A stretch of DNA of 32,491 bases from Planctomycetota bacterium. GTDB taxonomy: Bacteria > Planctomycetota > Phycisphaerae > Phycisphaerales > SM1A02. Positions 1-8,175 of the stretch are shown here, piece after piece (position 1 is the stretch's first letter; the number at the start of each line of letters is the position of its first letter). The stretch is taken from contig JADFIM010000004.1 of the NCBI GenBank assembly GCA_022566725.1, forward strand, positions 1 to 32,491, read 5' to 3'. A program made the position numbers and the translations under genes. Below the pieces are notes generated by a model. It saw only the letters and a list, made by a program, of their open reading frames with translations. It was not told the origin of the DNA and made no database searches.

Positions 1-166
1 TGCCGCCACCGCTGGTTTCGAATTGCTCTCGCTGTTCAGGCGAGGCGTCCAGCAGACGGGGAAAGTAGGCGAGGGGGACGCCGAGTTGGCGCCCGTCGGT
101 GAGTTCGACCCAAAGGCTGTCGGACGTGAACCACACGCGTTTGGCCGCGGCCCTTCGTTCAAGCAT
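1..166 (-). CDS. DUF2442-like protein (partial, runs off window start)
   Basis: Reverse-strand translation from ATG at 166: [63 protein letters not shown]...VPL.YFPRLL.A..EQR matches the DUF2442 pattern. Confidence 0.8.
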   Translation of the reverse strand, partial: MLERRAAAKRVWFTSDSLWVELTDGRQLGVPLAYFPRLLDASPEQREQFETSGGG

Positions 167-182
167 CACGATCGCCGTTCCG

Positions 183-2867
183 TTACCCGCCGATGCCGAG
201 GAGATCGCCGATGACGGGGGCGTATTTCACGACGAGGCCGGCGAAGACGACCGAGACCATGCTCATGAGTTTGATGAGGATGTTGAGGCTCGGGCCGGAG
301 GTGTCCTTGAAGGGATCGCCGACGGTGTCGCCGACGACGCCGGCCTTGTGGTCTTCGGAGCCCTTGCCGTAGACGATCTCGTCGGGTCGGCCGGCCTGGA
401 TGGCGAGTTCGGCCCGGTTGACGATGTCGTTGCGGATGACGGCGGGGAGCTTGTCGCGGATGGCCGCGTCGGTCTTGACGTCCTGGGCGGTTATCTTGCC
501 GTAAGTTTCGATGAGCTTCTTGGCGTTGTCCCAGGCCCCGCCGGCATTGGCCATGAAAATGGCCACGGCAAAGCCGCTGGTCAGACCGCCGACCAGCAAA
601 CCCATCACGCCGCCGACGCCGAGGATCAGACCGACCACGATCGGCACAATGATGGCCAACAGCGACGGGACGATCATCTCCCGTTGCGCCCCTGCGGTCG
701 AGATCTTCACACACTCGGCGTAGTCCGGGTACTGATGGCCCTGGACATCGACCTTGATCGGCCAAGTGGTGGGGTCGGCAATGTCCGCTTCGCTCATGCC
801 CTGCTTCCTGAAGGCATCGCGCATGATGGCGAACTGACGCCTCACCTCGTTCATCATGCGATACGCGGCCCGGCCGACCGCTTGCATCGTCATCGCGCAG
901 AACACGAACGCCAGCAGTACGCCGAGGAATATCCCGCCGAGCACCCGCGGGTTCATCAGCGAGACGTCGTAGAACGCGAGGACCTGCTCAATTCTCGCCC
1001 GATCGGCCGGGGCTATTTGGACGGTGTATCCCTCCAACTCGACCGCGAAGGTGTTGGTCATCTCATCGAGATCGCTGTCAAAGGCAAATGTCTGGCCGAC
1101 GGAGAGGAACTCACTCAGCGCTAATCGCATCTTGCCGCTGGCCAGGAGCAGGCCGCCAAAGACTCCTTGATCCTCGTCTCGGCTGGCGATCGTGAACAGC
1201 CCGGACCCGCGGTACTGCGCCACATACGCACTAGTGTGTCCGTCCAACAGCGCCGCGGCGTCGATCCCATCCTCAAGCTGGCGGTTGAGATTATATTGCA
1301 CCACGGAGATATACGCGGCTAACAGCGCCAAAGCGGTCAGCGCCGCCGAGCCGATAGCGAAGCCTTTGCCGGTGGCGGCGGTGGTGTTGCCCAGCGCGTC
1401 GAGCATGTCGGTGCGCTCGCGGACGAACGGCGGTTGATTGGTCATCTGGGCGTTGCCGCCGGCATTGTCCGCGATCGGGCCGTAAGCGTCCGTGGCCAGC
1501 GTGATGCCGAGTGTGGAGAGCATGCCGACGGCCGCGATCCCCACGCCATACAGCCCCAGCAGGAAGTTCTGCCCGCCGCCGGCGAAGTTGAACGCACAGA
1601 TGATCGCGACGACGATCGTTGCAATCGGCACCCAGGTGGAAATCATGCCGACCGAAATGCCGGAGATGATCACCGTTGCCGGTCCGGTCTGGGCCTGCTG
1701 GGATATCAACTGCGTCGGTTTGTGCTCGTAGCTGGTGTAGTACTCGGTGGACCAGGCGATGACCAGGCCCGCCACCAGGCCGGTGACGATCGATCCCCAC
1801 AGGCGCAAACCCGCGATCCCGAATCCCGTCAACGGCTGAACATCTCGCAGCAGGAGGTAGAACAGCCCGGCGGCGGCAATGGCGATGATGCCCGAGGCGG
1901 TCCACACGCCCAGGTGCAGGCTCTTGAGCAGTTGGGTGAACGAGGCGCCTTCTTTGGCCCGGACGACACCGATTCCCGCGAGCGAGGCGATGATGCCGAC
2001 GCCGGCCAGGGCCATCGGCGCCACGGCAAGTTTGACCGCCAACGAGTCGGCCTGGTCCCCGCTGGCCAGGCTGAATGCCGATGCTGCTCCCAAGGCCATC
2101 GAGGCCAAGATTGACCCGTAATAACTTTCGTAAAGATCGGCCCCCATGCCGGCTACGTCGCCGACATTGTCGCCCACGTTGTCTGCAATGGTGGCGGGGT
2201 TGCGCGGATCGTCTTCAGGTATACCGGCTTCGACCTTGCCGACGAGGTCTGCTCCCACATCAGCGGCCTTGGTGAAGATGCCCCCGCCGACGCGGGCGAA
2301 CAGCGCCTGGGTCGAAGCGCCCATGCCATAGCTCAACATGATGGTGGTGATGTCCACCATCGTCATTGATTCCGGGGCGAAGGCATTCCATAGCCCGAAC
2401 CACACCGACACATCCAACAGGGCGAAGCCGACCACCACCAGGCCCATGACCGCTCCAGCCCGAAAGGCGACGGTCAGCCCTTCGTTGAGCGACTGCTTGG
2501 CGGCAAAGGCAGTCCGGGCCGAGGCGTGAGTCGCCATCCTCATCCCGAACCACCCGCAGGTGCCCGAAAACAGGCACGCAAACAGCACACCGACCGGCGT
2601 CATCAAACTCTGGATGCCCGTGATTCCCAACAAGATGAGGATGGCCAGCAGCACCACGAATACCGCAGCGACGACCTTGTACTGTCGCTTCAGATAGGCC
2701 ATCGCTCCATCGCGGACCGCTTGGGCGATCTCGATCATCAGAGGCTCGCCTTCGGAATAGGACATGACCTTTCGGCTGTACCAGAAGGCGGCGGCCAGCG
2801 CTGCCAATGCGCTGGCGGGGGCAATGAAATACAGGCTGGGCAGGCTGGCGAGCGTAACGACGTTCAC
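183..2867 (-). CDS. hppA: Membrane-bound V-type H+/Na+-translocating pyrophosphatase
   Basis: [47 protein letters not shown] and [16 protein letters not shown] motifs, many TM segments; GTG start preceded by GGAGAAGG. Confidence 0.97.
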   Translation of the reverse strand: MNVVTLASLPSLYFIAPASALAALAAAFWYSRKVMSYSEGEPLMIEIAQAVRDGAMAYLKRQYKVVAAVFVVLLAILILLGITGIQSLMTPVGVLFACLFSGTCGWFGMRMATHASARTAFAAKQSLNEGLTVAFRAGAVMGLVVVGFALLDVSVWFGLWNAFAPESMTMVDITTIMLSYGMGASTQALFARVGGGIFTKAADVGADLVGKVEAGIPEDDPRNPATIADNVGDNVGDVAGMGADLYESYYGSILASMALGAASAFSLASGDQADSLAVKLAVAPMALAGVGIIASLAGIGVVRAKEGASFTQLLKSLHLGVWTASGIIAIAAAGLFYLLLRDVQPLTGFGIAGLRLWGSIVTGLVAGLVIAWSTEYYTSYEHKPTQLISQQAQTGPATVIISGISVGMISTWVPIATIVVAIICAFNFAGGGQNFLLGLYGVGIAAVGMLSTLGITLATDAYGPIADNAGGNAQMTNQPPFVRERTDMLDALGNTTAATGKGFAIGSAALTALALLAAYISVVQYNLNRQLEDGIDAAALLDGHTSAYVAQYRGSGLFTIASRDEDQGVFGGLLLASGKMRLALSEFLSVGQTFAFDSDLDEMTNTFAVELEGYTVQIAPADRARIEQVLAFYDVSLMNPRVLGGIFLGVLLAFVFCAMTMQAVGRAAYRMMNEVRRQFAIMRDAFRKQGMSEADIADPTTWPIKVDVQGHQYPDYAECVKISTAGAQREMIVPSLLAIIVPIVVGLILGVGGVMGLLVGGLTSGFAVAIFMANAGGAWDNAKKLIETYGKITAQDVKTDAAIRDKLPAVIRNDIVNRAELAIQAGRPDEIVYGKGSEDHKAGVVGDTVGDPFKDTSGPSLNILIKLMSMVSVVFAGLVVKYAPVIGDLLGIGG

Positions 2868-3088
2868 GTTGAACCTTCTCCGGGCACACCGCCGGGCCGC
2901 GGCGGCAATCAGGGTTTCGGGAGCTTGTGACGATGCTCGGATCCCCGGCGTGCAACCGGAGAGTCAAGGCCGGCCATCGACGACCGCCGGTAGGTTAGCG
3001 TGAACCCAATGAGTTTGCAGGCTCGCAAGATGATCTCGGCGGCGGTTCGGGCCCGCCGCAAGACCGGCAGGATGGGGCTCGACAATTC

Positions 3089-3316
3089 CTATCTTCTTCC
3101 GGACTTTCTGGGCGGCCGGAGCTGCCTGGGCTGTTCAGCCCGAATCGCGCGCTGGATCGACTTGCGCAGGGCGCGCCGACGGCGCTCCGACGGCTTCTCG
3201 AAGTACTGCCGGCGCTTGATCTCTTTGGTCAGGCCCTCCTTTTCACACAGCTTCTTGAACCGGCGGAGCATCTGCTCCACCGACTCACCTCCGCGGGCCT
3301 TGATGCGTATAGGCAT
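3089..3316 (-). CDS. rpsU: 30S ribosomal protein S21
   Basis: MPIRIKARGGESVEQMLRRFKKLCEKEGLTKEIKRRQYFEKPSERRRR... is S21-like; start placed at the internal Met (3316) rather than the ORF-track start (3451). Confidence 0.93.
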   Translation of the reverse strand: MPIRIKARGGESVEQMLRRFKKLCEKEGLTKEIKRRQYFEKPSERRRRALRKSIQRAIRAEQPRQLRPPRKSGRR

Positions 3317-3771
3317 GGGACGGGCGCCTTGCTCCAGCCAAATGAACGCACCATTAGATCGAAAACCCTCCGTCTTGGCAAGCCCCCAGCCAAGACCCAA
3401 TCGATCACCTGTCGCCACATCGAGCGGAGGGCTCTCACGAGGCACCCTCATTCAGCGGGTGAAGCACCGTGCATGACCCTCGGCCGGCGACCCGCTCGCA
3501 TCGGGGTGGGTGGCGGCGACCATGCAAACATGGCGGACCGCCTCACTCAACGAGACCTGATGGGCCACGCGCAACGATCAGCCTCGAGGCCGGCACGCCC
3601 TGGAATATCGGAACCGCCTGACTCACGATCGACGAGGGCTCGTCGCCCGCGTAGGCCCACCAGATTCCCCGACTGGTGATTCTTCGCAGATAACTGGGCC
3701 AAACCGGCTGATCTCGTGGGCCGCTCCGGGCGATAACTATTCCAGGAATCTCAGGCCAAGGAGCCGCTGGC

Positions 3772-6369
3772 GTGTCAAAGGGCGACGCAAGCAAAGGTAT
3801 CAAGAACCCGCCGGCGACCGAGCAGGAGGCGGCGAAGGGCCTGACCCAGACGATCCAGTCATTGATCGAAGAATCCAACCGCTCCACCGGCCGGCTTGAA
3901 GAGATGATCAATCTCACCCGGCGCACCAAGACCCAGATCGCCGCCGCTTCAGCGCGTCTCCAGCGGCACCTCCGCCCCCAGGCAAGCCGGCACAAGGCGC
4001 CGCAGGATCGGACCGCGGTCAGGATGCCGGGAAACTCCAAGCCGCCAGCTCGCCAGGGGGCCTCTCCACCAGCGAAGATCAAGCCACATCATCCGGCCGC
4101 TGACTTCACCGCCCTACTGAGCAACGGGTTTCGGCAATGCGAGGAGTATCTGCGCAAGTTCATCAAAGTGCTCGTCGAGCAGGCACCCGCCATCACCAGG
4201 ATTAGCGAAGCCGCCAGAGTGCAGGTATCGCTGGTCGCTCACCGGGCCGCCAGCGGCGCCACGCAATTCGCGCCCAAGCTCAGCCTCAGACGGCTCAAGA
4301 CCCAAGCGACGCAAAGGCGAAGTCGCATCCAGGGCCTGCTGGCTTCAAAGCGATCGCTCGAATCCAAGGTGTCGGCGTTGACCGTCAAATGCGAGCGACT
4401 GAAGAGGGAGCGGTCGGCCGCCAGGGAAGAGGTCCGCGAGCAGACGAAACTGCTGGCGTCAAAGGAGACGCTCGAGGAGCAGGTGGCCGAACTGACCGCC
4501 AAGTGCGAGCATCTCGACGCAGCACGAAATACCGCAACCACCTGGCTCGCAACGGCGGAAGCCGAGGTCCGCGACCAGAAAAAGCAGTTGGCTTCCAGCG
4601 AGGCGCTCCAGGAGCGGTTCGCCAAGCTGAGCGCCAAGTGTGAACGCCTGGCCAGGGAGCTGGCGGAGGTGAAGGCCCAGCTCAGCGCCAAGAGCGAGCT
4701 GTTGGCCGCCAAAGGAGTGCTGGAGCACCGGTTGACCGAGCTGACCGCCGAACGCGAACAACTGAAAGATGAGCGAGCCGCGGCGGAGGCTGAGGTCCAA
4801 GCCAAGACCAACCTGCTTGCGTCCAAGGAGGGACTCGAGGAACAGTTGGCCCAGTTGACCTCCGAGTGCGAAGAACTACGAAACGAGCGAGCGGCGGCGG
4901 AGGCTGAGGTCCAAGCCAAGACCAGCCTGCTTGCGTCCAAGGAGGGACTCGAGGAACAGTTGGCCCAGTTGAACTCCGAGTGCGAAGAACTACGAAACGA
5001 ACGAGCCGCGGCGGAGGCTGAGGTCCAAGCCAAGACCAGCCTGCTTGCGTCCAAGGAGGGACTCGAGGAACAGTTGGCCCAGTTGAACTCCGAGTGCAAG
5101 CAACTGAGAAACGAGCGGGCAGCGACGGAGGCTGAGGATCAGACAAGCATCGAGACACAGGTGCTCAATGAGGGACTCGAGCGCCGGCTGACCAGGCTGA
5201 CCGCCGAATGCGAACAACTGAGAACGGCGCAAACGGAAGCGGTGGCGGAGGCCCAAGCGAAGACCAGCCTGCTTGCGTCCAAGGACGGACTCGAGCGCCG
5301 ACTGACCGAGCTGACCACCAAGTGCGAACAACTGGAGAAGGAGCGGGCGGCAGCGAAGGCCAACGTCCACTCCAACGGCCTGGAGGTGATCACCCAGGCA
5401 TTGTCTGCGCCGGTTGACGCCGTGATCAGCACGATCGATCTCTTGCGAGAGACAAGACTCGATGACCAGCAACGGCAACACCTCAGGGCAGCCGACTCAT
5501 CCGTCGCCGCCTTGCTAAGCCTGCTCGATTGCGTGGCGAATCTGCCAAGAATCCTGGACGGCGGTCTCGAACTTGAAAGAACGGAGGTAGACCTTCGACA
5601 GACGCTCAAAGACACCGTCAGCATGTTGACCCCCATTGCGAACAACCGGGGGCTGGAGCTCACCTGCGAAGTCGAACCCGACCTCTCCGCCTTGGTTCAG
5701 AGCGACCCGAAATGGCTTCGGCAAATCCTCCTGTACCTCACGAGCCAGTCGATCCAGCTTGCCTCACAGGGTAAGGTGGTTATTCGCGCTACAGTGGAGA
5801 AGATGACGGAGGCTACCAACACGATACGGTTTGCCGTGCACTTCACGAGTACAGCGGTTTCGCAGGAAACATTGGATCGAGCATTCCCCTGGCACCGTCA
5901 CGCGAACGAGCCGGCGACCCCCAACAACGACGGAGATCTCACCTCGGCCCTGATGAGGCTTGTAGAGCTGTTGAAAGGTGAGATGGGCGTCGAGCGACAG
6001 GATAATGGCACACTAGCAATCTGGTTTACAATTGCGTTTGACATGGCCCATAAGCTGGGTGACGCCCGGCGGGCCTACGGACGATTGCGGCAGGAAGCGC
6101 TGGATTGCAACCTCGGGGCGGTCCTCGACCTTTCGCTGGGAGGGATGCGGGTACAGTGCAATCGACCCCCGAAAGGCGAGGTCGATGTCGAGCTGGTGGG
6201 CTCGGAGGTCAAGCTCAGACTCCGGGCCCAGGTTGTCTGGACCAGGCGCGTTGGCTTTCGCAAATATGAGGTCGGGCTGAACTTCCTCCGCCTCCCTGCG
6301 GAGACGAGCAAGCAACTGACTCGAATCTCACTCAACCACCGGGTGCGCCGCTCGTTCGGCCCCGTCTGA
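3772..6369 (+). CDS. Long coiled-coil protein with degenerate histidine-kinase core (HisKA/HATPase-like) and C-terminal PilZ domain
   Basis: GTG start with upstream AAGGAG; about 300 aa of heptad-rich repeats, then VDLRQTLKDTVSMLTPIANNRGLELTCEVEPDLSALVQSDPKWLRQILLYL (HATPase N-terminal pattern), then LDLSLGGMRVQCNRPPKGEVDVEL...LRAQVVWTRR...YEVGLNFLRL (PilZ pattern). Confidence 0.8.
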   Translation: MSKGDASKGIKNPPATEQEAAKGLTQTIQSLIEESNRSTGRLEEMINLTRRTKTQIAAASARLQRHLRPQASRHKAPQDRTAVRMPGNSKPPARQGASPPAKIKPHHPAADFTALLSNGFRQCEEYLRKFIKVLVEQAPAITRISEAARVQVSLVAHRAASGATQFAPKLSLRRLKTQATQRRSRIQGLLASKRSLESKVSALTVKCERLKRERSAAREEVREQTKLLASKETLEEQVAELTAKCEHLDAARNTATTWLATAEAEVRDQKKQLASSEALQERFAKLSAKCERLARELAEVKAQLSAKSELLAAKGVLEHRLTELTAEREQLKDERAAAEAEVQAKTNLLASKEGLEEQLAQLTSECEELRNERAAAEAEVQAKTSLLASKEGLEEQLAQLNSECEELRNERAAAEAEVQAKTSLLASKEGLEEQLAQLNSECKQLRNERAATEAEDQTSIETQVLNEGLERRLTRLTAECEQLRTAQTEAVAEAQAKTSLLASKDGLERRLTELTTKCEQLEKERAAAKANVHSNGLEVITQALSAPVDAVISTIDLLRETRLDDQQRQHLRAADSSVAALLSLLDCVANLPRILDGGLELERTEVDLRQTLKDTVSMLTPIANNRGLELTCEVEPDLSALVQSDPKWLRQILLYLTSQSIQLASQGKVVIRATVEKMTEATNTIRFAVHFTSTAVSQETLDRAFPWHRHANEPATPNNDGDLTSALMRLVELLKGEMGVERQDNGTLAIWFTIAFDMAHKLGDARRAYGRLRQEALDCNLGAVLDLSLGGMRVQCNRPPKGEVDVELVGSEVKLRLRAQVVWTRRVGFRKYEVGLNFLRLPAETSKQLTRISLNHRVRRSFGPV
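4771..5112 (+). repeat. Three near-identical 114-bp tandem repeats (38-aa coiled-coil module) within the coiled-coil gene
   Basis: Units 4771-4884, 4885-4998 and 4999-5112 encode ERAAAEAEVQAKT(N/S)LLASKEGLEEQLAQL(T/N)SEC(E/K)(E/Q)LRN; more divergent copies lie on both sides. Confidence 0.95.
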
Positions 6370-6430
6370 TCCAGAAGCCGACGGCCCGGCGGTGTCCTGC
6401 TCGCAAGAGCGTGGCCAACCCCCGTTCACC

Positions 6431-7027
6431 CTACGGGCACAGCCGCTGCGTGGTCCATCCGCCTTGATCATCTCGAGTGTACGCCACGCGATCGTGGAGG
6501 CGATCCGGCCTGCCCTGCCAGAACTCGATGCAATCGAGACTCACCCTATACCCACCCCAGTGCGGTGGGCGGGGTACATCGCGGCCCTCGTACCGCCGCT
6601 CGATCTGCGCCACACGGGCCAGCAGCGCCGCGCGGCTCTCGATCGGCTGCGATTGCAGGCTGGCCCAGGCGCCGATTTGGGCCGAACGGGGTCGAGTGGC
6701 GAAATACGCGTCACATTGGGCATCCTCCACCACAGACACCCTGCCCTCGACGCTCACCTGCCGTTGCAACGTGTCCCAGTGAAACAGCAACGCGGCGCTG
6801 GGGTTGGACTCCAGTGCCCGGCCCTTGCGGCTGATGCGATTCGTATAGAAGACCGCGCCCTGTCCATCGAGACCTTTCAGCAGCACCACCCGAACCGACG
6901 GTCGGCCGTCGGGATCAATCGTCGCCAGGCTCATCGCATGGGGATTGCGCAGGTCGGTCTGTTTGGCCTCTTCGAGCCACCGGTTCAGTTGGGCGATCGG
7001 GTCGGCGGGAGGATGGTCAAAGTCCAT
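6431..7027 (-). CDS. pdxH: Pyridoxamine/pyridoxine 5'-phosphate oxidase
   Basis: NPHAMSLATIDPDGRPSVRVVLLKGLD...FYTNRISRKGRALESNPSAALLFHWDTLQRQVSVEGRV...GGYRVSLDCIEFWQGRPDRLHDR. Confidence 0.97.
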   Translation of the reverse strand: MDFDHPPADPIAQLNRWLEEAKQTDLRNPHAMSLATIDPDGRPSVRVVLLKGLDGQGAVFYTNRISRKGRALESNPSAALLFHWDTLQRQVSVEGRVSVVEDAQCDAYFATRPRSAQIGAWASLQSQPIESRAALLARVAQIERRYEGRDVPRPPHWGGYRVSLDCIEFWQGRPDRLHDRVAYTRDDQGGWTTQRLCP

Positions 7028-7226
7028 GGCTACGATCCGCAGGCCTTGTCCGGCATTGGCGCACCGAGCCGGAAAGCTCCGGTGGAGTCTGCAACAAGCC
7101 CGATACTATAAGATGCAAGGTGGTGCTGCCCGTCGGGGGGGCGCATACCGTTGAGGATGCTTGCGCTGCATGAAGGGCACGGCTTCAGCAGTCGCGTAGC
7201 AAGGGGCACGAACGAAGGTCTGGCCG

Positions 7227-7961
7227 GTGCACGAGACGCGGAACTTCTGCCTGGTGATCATGCTCATCGCCTCGGTCATCTGGGCGAGTGTGGCCTGGTT
7301 CATCCTCGGCTCGGACTCTCCGTTCATCTGGTACCAGCGAGTCACCTTGCCGGCGATCATTCTGATCTCAGCGGCATGGCTGATCTACGCCCTGATGTTC
7401 GAGGAAAAGCTGCACGACCACCTCAAGGAAGTCGTCGGAGACATCTACTACGACGCCGATGGATTATCGTTCATGCCCATGATTCGCGCCCGCGGCACGC
7501 AGGCGGAGCTGAGTGTTTACTACCAGAATCGTTTCGAGAACCCGGTGGATGCGATCGTACACCTTCGGCCGCCGCAGGAGTGCTTCATCATTCGGCCGGG
7601 GATGCGTGACGTTCACTTTGCGTTCAATGCCAAGGGTGGCGCCTTCGGAGTGATCCACCAGCCGATCGCGATTCCCGAACATTTGCAGGGTGAGCTGATC
7701 AACGTCCTGCTCGCCGCGGCAAGCTGGTACCCGCACAGCCACGGGTCTCGGCTGCTGCGGCACGCCGGCTTGCCCTGCGGCGCCCTGCTGGTGGATTGGG
7801 GCGGCGCTGCGTTCAGGACCGGCGTCCACGAAGTCTCCGGCGAGATCGAGTTGATCAACCCCGTCACGCTTCATCTGTCCCTGCCTGTCGGCGTCAACTC
7901 AACCATCACCGGCAACGAAGTCTGGACGCAGGAGCAACTCGCCGCAGGCACGAGTGCCTAG
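7227..7961 (+). CDS. Hypothetical protein, two N-terminal TM helices plus a soluble domain
   Basis: 244-aa ORF with hydrophobic N-terminus (FCLVIMLIASVIWASVAWFIL; LPAIILISAAWLIYALMF); no family recognised. Confidence 0.7.
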   Translation: MHETRNFCLVIMLIASVIWASVAWFILGSDSPFIWYQRVTLPAIILISAAWLIYALMFEEKLHDHLKEVVGDIYYDADGLSFMPMIRARGTQAELSVYYQNRFENPVDAIVHLRPPQECFIIRPGMRDVHFAFNAKGGAFGVIHQPIAIPEHLQGELINVLLAAASWYPHSHGSRLLRHAGLPCGALLVDWGGAAFRTGVHEVSGEIELINPVTLHLSLPVGVNSTITGNEVWTQEQLAAGTSA

Positions 7962-8111
7962 CCGGGAAGATTCACCACCCAGTGCACAGAGGACACCCAG
8001 AAGAAGCCGAACCTCTTGAGGGAGCACTTCAGTCTAGGCGTACCTCTGGGCAAACCCCGAATGGCAATGCGGGGCTCACAGCTGATTGCCACGCGGCGCC
8101 TCTCGCAAGCG

Positions 8112-8139
8112 AAAAACGGGCCGCCCGAAGGCGGCCCGT
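8112..8139 (-). terminator. Intrinsic terminator of the metalloprotease gene
   Basis: Minus strand reads ACGGGCCGCC-TTCG-GGCGGCCCGTTTTT: 10-bp GC stem, UUCG-type loop, U tract, just downstream of the minus-strand stop at 8176. Confidence 0.8.
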
Positions 8140-8175
8140 TGTCGAGATTGAGCGTCCAAGAAGTGGGCTAAGCGG

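Noticed and set aside
99-2114. Long plus-strand ORFs opposite hppA (99..1124, 1434..2114)
   Set aside because: Antisense shadows; His/Asp/Arg-rich composition typical of opposite-strand reading of TM-rich genes.
3000-3476. 158-aa plus-strand ORF over rpsU
   Set aside because: Antisense shadow of ribosomal protein S21.
4239-5663. Minus-strand repetitive ORFs (Ser-rich, e.g. 4239..5099, 5139..5663)
   Set aside because: Antisense of the coiled-coil repeats; the repetition is inherited from the plus-strand modules.
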